DNA from: Flavobacterium aeripolare
GTDB taxonomy: Bacteria > Bacteroidota > Bacteroidia > Flavobacteriales > Flavobacteriaceae
Assembly (NCBI RefSeq): GCF_013294025.1
Contig: NZ_JABSNL010000002.1
Span: 248,001-312,000, forward strand
Direction of reading: 5' to 3'
Length of the DNA stretch: 64,000 bases
Shown here: piece after piece, positions 1 through 8,326 of the stretch
How positions within the stretch are numbered: position 1 is the first letter of the stretch
Layout: each line of letters opens with the position of its first letter
Translations under genes and position numbers: made by a program
Notes under the pieces: generated by a model
Databases searched by the model: none
Seen by the model: only the letters and a program-made list of their open reading frames with translations
What the model was told of the DNA's origin: nothing

Positions 1-1
1 G

Positions 2-163
2 TTGATCGACTGGAATTTAATTGAATCGAATAATAAACTGTACTTTCGAACAGTAGAAGATACCAATAAAAATGGGCAATTTGATAAAAACGATGTCTTA
101 CATTATAACTTCATCGATCTGTCTAAAGCGGGTTGGGAAGTGTCAACATACATGCCAATTTAA
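2..163 (+). CDS. C-terminal end of an unidentified protein (partial)
   Basis: An open frame enters from the left edge and ends at TAA, giving the last 53 residues of a protein. It contains the acidic stretch DTNKNGQFDKND, which resembles an EF-hand or dockerin-type calcium loop, and ends in STYMPI. Codon use is normal for the region. The family cannot be named from this fragment. The next gene is convergent and its stop codon lies 9 bases away. Confidence 0.6.
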   Translation: MIDWNLIESNNKLYFRTVEDTNKNGQFDKNDVLHYNFIDLSKAGWEVSTYMPI

Positions 164-171
164 ATAAAATA

Positions 172-873
172 CTAAATCAGGATATCACTTTCTAAATCTG
201 ATTTTTCAATATTAAAGTCAAAACCTAGTTGCTTCACTAATTGAATGACTAGGTTTTTATACCAGTTCTCTGACTTGGGGTGAATATAGATGTTCTCGAT
301 TAATTTATCGATATCAACACTAATTTTTAAGCCGTCGTTTAATGTGATTTTGTTTTCTTTTACATCTGTAATCACACGTACTTCTCTCTCATATTGAAAG
401 CTTTTTCGCTTGAATAAAAACGGAAAAAACATATCGTCAAAAGGAATGTATTCCTTCTTGTAGTCAATGTAATTTACCTCGCCTATATATTGTTTGTAGT
501 TATTTTCAAGATGTAACGATTCTTGCAATCGTCCTATGGTAGATTGAATGGCTAAACCTTCACTGTTTTGTGTGAAGATTTGCCACATGGCAAAGGATTC
601 GTATTCGTTGATATGCCAGCTGCTAATGGCCACGCGCTCACGATGGGTTTTGTAAAATTTTAAAAAATCAGGATTGTCAATAGAGAGTTTCCTGATCTCT
701 TCAAATGTGGGTTCGCTAAACGTACCTTCATATTGATCCTCAAATTTATCAGATCGTGACATAAATAGCTTTCTAGACATAAGCAGGTCTAGAAATTTTG
801 ATAGATCTAAGTATTTCCAAATAATAGTATCAGGATTTTCAGGAAGCTTTATATCGGGATTGTTCAAGTACAT
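172..873 (-). CDS. DUF2971 family protein
   Basis: A 233-residue soluble protein with no signal peptide or membrane segment. The N-terminal pattern (IIWKYLDLSKFLDLL, then LFMSRSDKFEDQYEG) and the later aromatic stretch SWHINEYESFAMWQIF are typical of DUF2971. Members of that family are often found in accessory or defence-related loci, but their biochemical role is unknown. Here it stands between a truncated gene and an ABC exporter, which gives no functional clue. The start is the ATG at 873. The family call is from pattern recognition only; no function is assigned. Confidence 0.7.
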   Translation of the reverse strand: MYLNNPDIKLPENPDTIIWKYLDLSKFLDLLMSRKLFMSRSDKFEDQYEGTFSEPTFEEIRKLSIDNPDFLKFYKTHRERVAISSWHINEYESFAMWQIFTQNSEGLAIQSTIGRLQESLHLENNYKQYIGEVNYIDYKKEYIPFDDMFFPFLFKRKSFQYEREVRVITDVKENKITLNDGLKISVDIDKLIENIYIHPKSENWYKNLVIQLVKQLGFDFNIEKSDLESDILI

Positions 874-954
874 TTCTTGGTATTTTATAATTAGTACATC
901 CTACTACTGGATTTTCTCAAAAATTTCACACTATAAAAGTACAACTGTTGTCTT

Positions 955-2781
955 TTATTCAAATGATTGTAAGGTTACTAATTTATTATAAGTGCCGTTC
1001 AATGCAATCAAAGTTTCATGTGTACCTTGCTCTACAATGCGCCCTTTTTGCATTACAATAATAGTGTCTGCTTTTTGAATCGTCGATAAACGGTGCGCAA
1101 TTACGATCGAAGTCCTATTTTGCATCATGTTTTCTAAGGCTACTTGTACAAATTTCTCACTTTCAGTGTCTAATGCCGAAGTTGCTTCATCTAAGATCAT
1201 AATAGGAGGATTTTTAAGCACCGCCCTAGCAATCGACAAACGTTGTTTTTGCCCGCCAGAAAGTTTGTTTCCGCTGTCTCCTACATTAGTGTTAATGCCG
1301 TTAGGCAAGTCTTTTACAAACTCATATGCGTTAGCAATTTTTAAAGCTTCGATAATTTCGTCATCAGTGGCATCTTGTTTTCCAAGTGCTATATTAGCTC
1401 TAATGGTATCATTAAATAGAATGCTGTCCTGAGTTACCAATCCCATTAAACCGCGTAACGATTGTAAATTAAAATCTTTTATGTTTTCTCCGTCAATAGC
1501 AATCGAGCCCTCGTTTACATCGTAGAAACGAGTAAGTAGATTAGCAATAGTACTTTTTCCACTACCTGATTGTCCTACAAGAGCAACTGTTTGTCCTTTT
1601 TTAACCTCCAGCGAAAAGTCTTTTAAAACGATTTCATCTTCATATTTAAAGTTGATATTTTTAATAGAAATAGCCGATTCAAAAGTCGTTTTCTCAATCG
1701 CATTTTCTTTTGAGGTAATAGGGTTTTGTTGGTCAAGGATTTCAAGTACTCGTTCTGCTGCAGCGTTTCCTCTTTTTACACTGTAAGAAGCTTTAGAAAT
1801 TGATTTTGCTGGAGTAAGAATGTTATACGCTAATCCCATATAGGCAATAAACGAAGCGCCATTTAATGTTTTTTCGATCAAAACCATATTTCCTCCATAC
1901 CATAACAGTATAGCAATAACCATGATTCCCATAAATTCACTAGTAGGCGAAGCTAGATTTTGTCTGTTTCCAATGCTGTTAGATAATTTAAAAAAACGCT
2001 GTGTCGAGCTAGAGAAAATAGTATTGAAATACGATTCTGAATTGTATCCTTTGACCACTTTTAGTCCGCCTAAAGTTTCTTCAATCGTAGATAAAAATAT
2101 TCCTTGCTCTTCTTGCGCTTCGGTAGATTTTCTCTTTAATTGTTTACCTATCAATGAAATAACATATCCAGAAACCGGAATAAATATAAATACAAATAAG
2201 GTTAGATCAACACTTATCGAAAGCATGGCTGCAATAGTGAAAATTATTGTCAAAGGTTCTTTTACAATTAGTTCTAATATGGATAAAAACGAAGTTTGAA
2301 CTTCGTTGACATCAGCAGAAATTCTGGCAATAACATCTCCTTTTCTTTTCTCAGAGAAGAACGCTAGTGGCAATTCAATAGTTTTTTTATACATCGCGTT
2401 ACGCATGTCTCTAAGGACACCGTTTCGAAGAAAAGTAATAAAAAACATAGCTAGGTAATCACTCAGGTTTTTTAATAAAAAGATGGTAATAATTAAACCC
2501 ACCATTACAGATAAGGTGTAGCCTACACCATACGTATCTGTGGCATGCGTAATAAAGTAGCTAATGAAATTTTCGGCATACGTTTTAATTCCTCCAAGTC
2601 CTGTATAAACGGGTTCAATGGTGTTTCTCTTTGTTTGGTCAAATAAAACCTGCATCATTGGGATCAATGACATAAACGATAGTGTGCTAAAAAGAGCATA
2701 CAGTACATTAAAAAAGATGTTTAAATACGCATACTTTTTATACGGGACAAGAAAAGAGAATATTCGTTTAAAATTATTCAT
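955..2781 (-). CDS. ABC exporter, MsbA-like lipid/multidrug flippase
   Basis: A 608-residue half-transporter with a fused membrane and ATPase domain, expected to work as a homodimer in the inner membrane. Residues 1 to about 330 hold six predicted transmembrane helices. The ATPase domain follows, with Walker A (GQSGSGKST), Q-loop (VTQDS), signature (LSGGQKQRLSIARA), Walker B (MILDEATSALD) and the switch His (IAHRLST). The arrangement and length match MsbA and related type IV exporters that flip lipid A precursors or export drugs. The substrate cannot be read from sequence. It lies downstream of a sugar-phosphate mutase, with an intervening terminator, so it probably has its own promoter. Confidence 0.9.
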   Translation of the reverse strand: MNNFKRIFSFLVPYKKYAYLNIFFNVLYALFSTLSFMSLIPMMQVLFDQTKRNTIEPVYTGLGGIKTYAENFISYFITHATDTYGVGYTLSVMVGLIITIFLLKNLSDYLAMFFITFLRNGVLRDMRNAMYKKTIELPLAFFSEKRKGDVIARISADVNEVQTSFLSILELIVKEPLTIIFTIAAMLSISVDLTLFVFIFIPVSGYVISLIGKQLKRKSTEAQEEQGIFLSTIEETLGGLKVVKGYNSESYFNTIFSSSTQRFFKLSNSIGNRQNLASPTSEFMGIMVIAILLWYGGNMVLIEKTLNGASFIAYMGLAYNILTPAKSISKASYSVKRGNAAAERVLEILDQQNPITSKENAIEKTTFESAISIKNINFKYEDEIVLKDFSLEVKKGQTVALVGQSGSGKSTIANLLTRFYDVNEGSIAIDGENIKDFNLQSLRGLMGLVTQDSILFNDTIRANIALGKQDATDDEIIEALKIANAYEFVKDLPNGINTNVGDSGNKLSGGQKQRLSIARAVLKNPPIMILDEATSALDTESEKFVQVALENMMQNRTSIVIAHRLSTIQKADTIIVMQKGRIVEQGTHETLIALNGTYNKLVTLQSFE

Positions 2782-2798
2782 TAGAATAGATATTATGA

Positions 2799-2832
2799 AG
2801 ACCCGACAATTTTCAGGAAAGTTGTCGGGTCT
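2799..2832 (-). terminator. Rho-independent terminator of the phosphohexomutase gene
   Basis: Perfect 11-bp inverted repeat AGACCCGACAA / TTGTCGGGTCT with a 12-nt loop, placed just after the stop of the minus-strand mutase gene. The following minus-strand sequence is only moderately T-rich. Confidence 0.7.
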
Positions 2833-2859
2833 GCTATTATTATAGGTGAATTAAAGTGC

Positions 2860-4587
2860 TTAATTCAATTGCATTGAAGCAATGATATTTTTTATTTTTT
2901 GGTCTAAAACAGTTTCAACTTCATTAAAGTCTCCCACAGCTTCTAATACTGCATTTACACTGATGTAGAATTTAATTTTTGGCTCTGTTCCACTGGGTCT
3001 AGCACAAATTTTAGATCCGTCCTCGGTGTAATAAATTAATACATTTGATTTAGGAATACTCATTGTAGATTCTGATCCGTCAAGTAAATTTTTAGCGATA
3101 GATGATTGGTAATCTTCAACCATAATTACACGTTGACCATTGATTTCTTTTAATGGGTTTTCACGCAAATCAATCATCATTTGAGTGATTTGTTGTAAGC
3201 CTTCCATTCCTTTTTTAGTAATCGAAATCAAATGTTCTTTATAGAATCCATTGTCAACATACAACTTGATTAGTTCTTTATAAGGAGAGCTTCCGTTTGC
3301 TTTAGCTTGAGCTGCAATTTCGCATACTAATAAAGTCGCCGCAACAGCATCTTTATCGCGCACAGCATCTCCTACCATGAAACCAAAACTTTCTTCTCCA
3401 CCACCAATGAATTCTAACTCTGGAAAATCTTTGATCATCTTAGCGATCCATTTAAATCCAGTTAAACCTACTTTGCATTCTACATCATAATTAGAAGCAA
3501 GCTCCATCATCATAGGTGTAGAAACTATAGTTGATCCTATAAATTGTTTTCCGTTGATTTTGTCTGATTTTTTCCATTGTTCCAGTAAAAATGCTGTCAT
3601 TAAAACCATAGTCTGGTTTCCGTTAAGCAAGATCATTTTACCCTCGTTATTGCGCACTGCTACTCCTAGACGATCGCAGTCAGGATCAGTTCCCACTACA
3701 ATATCAGCGTTTGTTTTCTCAGCAAGAGCAAGTGCCATAGCAAGTGCCTCTGGTTCCTCAGGATTAGGAGATTTAACAGTAGGGAAACTACCATCTGGAA
3801 TTCTTTGCTCTTCTACGATGTTTACATTTTTATAACCAGCTTGTGACAAAGTTTCAGGAATAACTGTGATTGATGTTCCATGAAGCGAAGTGAAAACAAT
3901 GTTTAAATTGTCTTTAGCTTCCTGCGGTGTATTAAAACTTGCGTTTGCAATAGATGATTTTATAAAAGCAGCATCTAAATCTTTATCGATATAATGAATC
4001 AAATCCTCGTTAGCGCCAAATTTTATTTCGCTATAATCTAAATTTTCAATAACATTGATAATTCCAGCATCTTCTGGTGGTACAATTTGTCCACCATCTT
4101 GCCAGTACACTTTGTATCCATTATATTCTGGTGGATTGTGTGATGCTGTAAGTACGATTCCGCATTGGCATCCCAAATGTTTTACTGCAAATGATAATTC
4201 TGGAGTAGGTCTTAACTCTGAAAACAAGAAAACTTCAATTCCGTTTGCCGAAAATACATCAGCAACGGTCTTAGCAAGCGTATCACTATTCTGGCGACAG
4301 TCATAAGCAATTACTGCTTTCAAAGGTTGGTTAGGAAAGCTAGTTTTTAAATAATTAGACAATCCTTGTGTGCTTTTTCCAAGCGTATATTTGTTAATGC
4401 GGTTGTTCCCAACGCCCATTACCCCGCGCATTCCGCCGGTTCCAAATTCAAGATTTTTATAAAAACTCTCCTCAAGCTCTTTTGGTGATGAGGCAATTAA
4501 TTCTTTTACTGCTGCTTGTGTAGCCGTGTCAAATGATGGTGTTAACCATTCATTTACTGCGTCTAAAATGTTTTGTTTGATATCCAT
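2860..4587 (-). CDS. Phosphoglucomutase/phosphomannomutase family protein
   Basis: Interconverts hexose 1- and 6-phosphates in the cytoplasm, feeding nucleotide-sugar and envelope polysaccharide synthesis. The 575 residues contain all alpha-D-phosphohexomutase landmarks in order: the phosphoserine loop TASHNPPEYNGYK (about 148-160), the metal-binding loop GTDPDCDRLG, the sugar-specificity loop GGGEESFGF and the phosphate-binding loop RPSGTEPKIKFY near the C-terminus. The length fits the long PGM/PMM subgroup. The exact substrate (glucose, mannose or glucosamine phosphate) cannot be decided from sequence. A glycosyltransferase gene lies upstream on the same strand. Confidence 0.93.
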   Translation of the reverse strand: MDIKQNILDAVNEWLTPSFDTATQAAVKELIASSPKELEESFYKNLEFGTGGMRGVMGVGNNRINKYTLGKSTQGLSNYLKTSFPNQPLKAVIAYDCRQNSDTLAKTVADVFSANGIEVFLFSELRPTPELSFAVKHLGCQCGIVLTASHNPPEYNGYKVYWQDGGQIVPPEDAGIINVIENLDYSEIKFGANEDLIHYIDKDLDAAFIKSSIANASFNTPQEAKDNLNIVFTSLHGTSITVIPETLSQAGYKNVNIVEEQRIPDGSFPTVKSPNPEEPEALAMALALAEKTNADIVVGTDPDCDRLGVAVRNNEGKMILLNGNQTMVLMTAFLLEQWKKSDKINGKQFIGSTIVSTPMMMELASNYDVECKVGLTGFKWIAKMIKDFPELEFIGGGEESFGFMVGDAVRDKDAVAATLLVCEIAAQAKANGSSPYKELIKLYVDNGFYKEHLISITKKGMEGLQQITQMMIDLRENPLKEINGQRVIMVEDYQSSIAKNLLDGSESTMSIPKSNVLIYYTEDGSKICARPSGTEPKIKFYISVNAVLEAVGDFNEVETVLDQKIKNIIASMQLN

Positions 4588-4706
4588 ATGTCTATTTATT
4601 ATCAGTTAATTATATTTTTTATAAGGAGCTGTTTCCTGCTATTCGCTGTATCTTTTCAACTTAAACAAGTTAAAAAGGATGCCGCTGCTATCAGGGCTAG
4701 GTAAAG

Positions 4707-5663
4707 TTACAAATTAAGTTCGCTCGAAACTTTATAACGTTCTTCGTTGTTTTTAGTACGTAATATAATTTCGCCTAGAAAACCAGCCAAAAATAATTGA
4801 GTTCCTAAAACCATTGTTGTCAATGCAATAAAAAACCAAGGATTATCTGTAACTAAGTTATAACGCATGTTATTGTACATATGGTATAGTTTAGAAACCC
4901 CAATATATCCTGCAAGTAAAAAACCTATGATGAACATTAAAGATCCCATAGCGCCAAATAAGTGCATCGGTCTTTTTCCAAAACGTGATAGAAACCAAAT
5001 AGTGATTAAGTCTAGAAAACCGTTTATAAAACGTTCCATGCCAAATTTAGTTTCACCATATTTTCTCGCTTGGTGTTGCACTACTTTTTCGCCTATTTTT
5101 CCAAAACCGGCATTCTTTGCTAAAACAGGGATGTATCGGTGCATTTCACCAGATACTTCAACATTTTTAACGACAATATTTTTATATGCTTTTAATCCAC
5201 AATTAAAGTCATTCAATTGTACTCCAGAGGTTTTTCTGGCAGCCCAGTTGAATAATTTAGAAGGCAAGTTTTTTGCTACCACAGAGTCGTAACGTTTCTT
5301 TTTCCATCCTGAAACTAAATCATAATCCTGGCTTGTAATCATATTATAAAGACCCGGAATTTCTTCAGGGCTATCTTGTAAATCGGCATCCATGGTGATG
5401 ATAACATCTCCTTGCGCTTTTGCAAAGCCAGCATGTAAAGCTTGCGATTTACCAAAGTTTCTCATGAATCTAATCCCTTTAATATGCGGGTTTTGTTTAG
5501 AAAACCCTTCGATAATAGACCATGACTTATCAGTGCTACCGTCATCAAGAAAGATAACTTCGTAACTGTAGTTGTTTGATTGCATCACCTTAATGATCCA
5601 AGTATATAATTCTTGCAAAGATTCTTCTTCGTTAAGAAGGGGAATAAGGATAGATAAATTCAT
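4707..5663 (-). CDS. Family 2 glycosyltransferase, polyprenyl-phosphate sugar transferase type
   Basis: 318 residues. The N-terminal GT-A domain has the nucleotide-binding DDGSTD motif (about 41-46) and the metal-binding DADLQD motif (about 92-97). Two hydrophobic helices near the C-terminus (about 232-255 and 272-296) anchor it in the inner membrane. This layout is that of DPM1/GtrB/ArnC-like enzymes, which load a sugar onto undecaprenyl phosphate for transfer outside the cytoplasm. The donor sugar cannot be told. The start codon is 2 bases from the stop of the DUF4199 gene upstream, so the two are co-transcribed. Confidence 0.9.
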   Translation of the reverse strand: MNLSILIPLLNEEESLQELYTWIIKVMQSNNYSYEVIFLDDGSTDKSWSIIEGFSKQNPHIKGIRFMRNFGKSQALHAGFAKAQGDVIITMDADLQDSPEEIPGLYNMITSQDYDLVSGWKKKRYDSVVAKNLPSKLFNWAARKTSGVQLNDFNCGLKAYKNIVVKNVEVSGEMHRYIPVLAKNAGFGKIGEKVVQHQARKYGETKFGMERFINGFLDLITIWFLSRFGKRPMHLFGAMGSLMFIIGFLLAGYIGVSKLYHMYNNMRYNLVTDNPWFFIALTTMVLGTQLFLAGFLGEIILRTKNNEERYKVSSELNL

Positions 5664-5665
5664 TA

Positions 5666-6199
5666 TTAATCTTGTGATGTGTTTTTTGATTTAAAAATAA
5701 GTGCCATAAGTAATCCAAAGATGCAAGCAATAAATAAATTTATAAACCCTCCTTTAAGCTGCTCAGAAATAGAAAATGGATCTGTCTTTCTTAAATTTGT
5801 AATCATCCCATTTAATGTACTAGCACTCACGCCGTATTGATTGGAAGTATCCTTTAAATATTTTATAGTAAGTTCTAATAAATTATCCGTTAATGTAGGG
5901 TCAATTACATTATATAATAATGTCTTGAATGCTATAATAATGATAATGCTTACTAAGGAGTAGATAAAAAAGGTTGTAAAAGCTTCCTTAAATGAAAGTT
6001 GGTTACTTGTTTGTTTCTTAGTTTGCATTAGCATAATGATAGAAATTATTACAAAAGCAGACAAACTTAATGATGTTACCCAGAATGAGAGAAGCAATTT
6101 ATAATCGATGGCATATACTACGGCTGTAATTAATGATAAGACAATTCCTGCCACAACACCATAAGTTGTACTGTTTCTTTTAATAATAGGACTGATCAT
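5666..6199 (-). CDS. DUF4199 membrane protein
   Basis: 177 residues with four predicted membrane helices (about 13-31, 36-57, 80-100 and 150-170) and a short soluble loop between the third and fourth. This is the usual layout of DUF4199, a family common in Bacteroidota with no known biochemical role. It is first in a two-gene unit with the downstream GT2 enzyme, an arrangement that suggests a role near undecaprenyl-linked sugar transfer; that is inference from position only. Confidence 0.75.
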   Translation of the reverse strand: MISPIIKRNSTTYGVVAGIVLSLITAVVYAIDYKLLLSFWVTSLSLSAFVIISIIMLMQTKKQTSNQLSFKEAFTTFFIYSLVSIIIIIAFKTLLYNVIDPTLTDNLLELTIKYLKDTSNQYGVSASTLNGMITNLRKTDPFSISEQLKGGFINLFIACIFGLLMALIFKSKNTSQD

Positions 6200-6298
6200 A
6201 TTTATAAGGTTTTACATTAGTGTGCAAAGATAGTAATTCCAATATATAGATAGGAAAAAAATAATTTTACTATTTTATAAAAAAAAGAAGTCAAAGAA

Positions 6299-6327
6299 TT
6301 GTTTATTGAAAAATAATTGTAAATTTG
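6299..6327 (+). promoter_or_regulatory. rpmE2 promoter
   Basis: TTG at 6299-6301, an 18-base spacer, then TAAATTTG at 6320-6327: a full match to the Bacteroidota -33/-7 consensus. Transcription should start near 6334, giving a leader of about 107 nt before rpmE2. Confidence 0.75.
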
Positions 6328-6375
6328 CAAACTCAAAATAACAGAATAAAACAAAAAGTTATAATGAATTTATAC

Positions 6376-6396
6376 CTTTCCCTTGAACAAGGAAAG
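6376..6396 (+). promoter_or_regulatory. Hairpin in the rpmE2 leader
   Basis: CTTTCCCTTG and CAAGGAAAG face each other across two bases and form a strong stem with one bulge in the 5' leader of the L31 gene. It lies inside a 16-codon upstream reading frame (6364-6414). It may take part in ribosomal-protein autoregulation; only the structure is seen. Confidence 0.45.
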
Positions 6397-6440
6397 CTTC
6401 AAAAGGAATTATAGCCAAACAAATAAAAAAGAATTACAAG

Positions 6441-6692
6441 ATGAAAAAAGGTGTACACCCAGAGAATTACAGATTAGTTGCATTTAAAGACATGTCAAAT
6501 GACGAAGTTTTTATCACTAAATCTACAGCAGATACAAAAGAAACAATTGAAGTTGATGGTGTTGAATATCCAGTTGTAAAAATGGAGATCTCAAGAACTT
6601 CTCACCCTTTTTACACAGGTAAAAACAAACTTATCGATACTGCAGGACGTATTGACAAGTTCAAAACTAAATACGCTAAACACGTTAAATAA
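6441..6692 (+). CDS. rpmE2: 50S ribosomal protein L31 type B
   Basis: Structural protein of the large ribosomal subunit. At 83 residues it has the type B length, begins [17 protein letters not shown] and carries the typical TSHPFYTGK segment. The zinc-binding cysteines of type A L31 are absent, so this form works without zinc. It has a strong own promoter, a structured leader and a terminator, so it is a single-gene transcript. Start, length and motifs are unambiguous. Confidence 0.97.
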   Translation: MKKGVHPENYRLVAFKDMSNDEVFITKSTADTKETIEVDGVEYPVVKMEISRTSHPFYTGKNKLIDTAGRIDKFKTKYAKHVK

Positions 6693-6717
6693 TTTTAACT
6701 TGTTTTTGATTATAATA

Positions 6718-6746
6718 GAAAGCCTTCCACATCGGAAGGCTTTTTT
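6718..6746 (+). terminator. Terminator after rpmE2
   Basis: GAAAGCCTTCC, short loop, GGAAGGC followed by six T; classic intrinsic terminator 25 bases after the L31 stop codon. Confidence 0.9.
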
Positions 6747-6781
6747 ATTGCTATAATTGGAGTATTTAACAAATGAACTTC

Positions 6782-6813
6782 TTGATAATAGAAGGAAAAA
6801 CTTTGTAACTTTG
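6782..6813 (+). promoter_or_regulatory. Promoter of the GlmU-like gene
   Basis: TTG at 6782-6784, a 21-base spacer and TAACTTTG at 6806-6813. A second TAACTTTG follows at 6822-6829, but it is too close to the start codon at 6842 to leave a normal leader, so the first is preferred. Confidence 0.55.
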
Positions 6814-6841
6814 GTGCTGTATAACTTTGAAACGCTATAAA

Positions 6842-8017
6842 ATGAACTACATACTTTTTGACGGGCCTGCTCGTAATGCATTATTACCTTTTACTTTTAC
6901 ACGTCCAGTTGCTGATATCCTCATTGGTATTGTTAGTATACGTCAAAAGTGGGAAATGCACCTAGGTTCAACAACTACAACGCTTACAGAAGAATATTTA
7001 TCTGATAAATATCCTATGGTGGAGTTAGAGCAAAATGTTATGATTAATGCTTCTTTTTTGCCTACGCCAGAATTAGTTGATCTTATTTGCGATTTAGGAG
7101 ATAGGCAAGCAATTTTCAAAGGAGAAGAAGTGGTCGCTTTTTTTTCAAATGAAGAACAAGAAGAAGTAGATTTTGATGATTATGAAATTATCGAATACAC
7201 TGGAGAGTGTATCACGGTAATGAATACTTGGGATATTTTTTCGAAAAATGGTCAGGCTATCCAGCAAGATTTTGAATATATCACAGAAGATAGGCAATCG
7301 CTACCAATTCCTAAAAGTGTTAATGTAATTGCACCTGAAAATATTTTTATCGAAGAAGGAGCTAAATTAGAGTTTGTAACTTTGAATGCTTCAACGGGTC
7401 CTATATATATAGGTAAAAATGCTGAAATAATGGAAGGTTCAGTAATTAGAGGGCCGTTTTCATTAGGTGAAAGCGCTGTCGTTAAATTAGCTTCAAAAAT
7501 TTACGGACCTACAACTGTAGGTGAAAATTCAAGAGTGGGTGGAGAGGTGAATAATTCAGTATTGTTCAATAATTCAAATAAAGGGCATGATGGCTTTCTA
7601 GGAAATTCTGTTCTTGGGGAATGGTGTAATATAGGTGCAGATAGTAATAATTCGAATCTAAAAAATAATTACGAAGAAGTAAAACTATGGAGTTATGAAA
7701 CGGAAGGTTTTGCTAAAACAGGCTTACAATTTTGCGGATTAATGATGGGTGATCATAGTAAATGCGGAATCAATACTATGTTTAATACAGGAACTGTAAT
7801 TGGGGTAAGTGCAAACATCTTTGGTAGTGGCTTCCCTCGTAACTTTGTGCCTAGTTTTTCTTGGGGCGGAGCGTCTGGTTTTACGACGTATATTACTAAG
7901 AAAGCATTTCAAACCGCTAAAATCGTAATGAGTCGTAGAAACACGGAGTTTGACGATCAAGAAGCGGCAATTTTAGAGCATGTATTTGAGACAACAAAAA
8001 AATGGAGAAAAGAGTAA
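6842..8017 (+). CDS. GlmU-like sugar-nucleotide transferase with left-handed beta-helix
   Basis: The longest frame starts at a TTG (6827), but the ATG at 6842 gives the conserved N-terminus MNYILFDGPARNALLPFTFTRPVADI, so that start was chosen (391 residues). The first half is a divergent nucleotidyltransferase-like region. The second half is built of hexapeptide repeats (IYIGKNAEIMEGSVIRGP, VVKLASKIYGPTTVG) forming a left-handed beta-helix, as in acyltransferases. It fits the Bacteroidota family annotated as an alternative GlmU, a candidate for UDP-GlcNAc synthesis. Whether both activities are present is unproven: the canonical LxxGxGTRM loop of GlmU is not visible. Confidence 0.75.
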   Translation: MNYILFDGPARNALLPFTFTRPVADILIGIVSIRQKWEMHLGSTTTTLTEEYLSDKYPMVELEQNVMINASFLPTPELVDLICDLGDRQAIFKGEEVVAFFSNEEQEEVDFDDYEIIEYTGECITVMNTWDIFSKNGQAIQQDFEYITEDRQSLPIPKSVNVIAPENIFIEEGAKLEFVTLNASTGPIYIGKNAEIMEGSVIRGPFSLGESAVVKLASKIYGPTTVGENSRVGGEVNNSVLFNNSNKGHDGFLGNSVLGEWCNIGADSNNSNLKNNYEEVKLWSYETEGFAKTGLQFCGLMMGDHSKCGINTMFNTGTVIGVSANIFGSGFPRNFVPSFSWGGASGFTTYITKKAFQTAKIVMSRRNTEFDDQEAAILEHVFETTKKWRKE

Positions 8018-8326
8018 GCTCTTAATCAAAATATAGAAGTTAGATACCATTTTAAAAACTACCAGATAGCTACTATCTGGTAGTTTTTTTTAGTTAATTT
8101 CATTGTCAAATTTTAAAAACTATGTAATAATTGTTATTAAGTCTTAAAATTATCCATTTATGTTAAAAAATGCACAGTTGAGATGATTGTCTTTTTAGGG
8201 CTTTAAATCGCATTTATATCTTGCTTTGCTAGTTTATTCTCTTCATATGTTATAGTTTTATAAACAAAAAATCGAAAAGAATTGAATTTGCTGATTTTTT
8301 GATAATTATTAATTTAAAACATATTT
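8018..8326 (+). other. Intergenic region with terminator and AT-rich leader
   Basis: Holds the terminator of the GlmU-like gene and then about 230 bases of AT-rich sequence before the symporter gene. No coding frame and no clear TAnnTTTG promoter is visible, although a promoter for the symporter must lie here. Confidence 0.5.
8054..8090 (+). terminator. Terminator after the GlmU-like gene
   Basis: Inverted repeat AAAACTACCAGATAG / CTATCTGGTAGTTTT with a 3-base loop and a long T run. Confidence 0.9.

Noticed and set aside
1127-2845. Plus-strand frames opposite the MsbA-like gene
   Set aside because: They are antisense shadows of a gene whose motifs are all on the minus strand.
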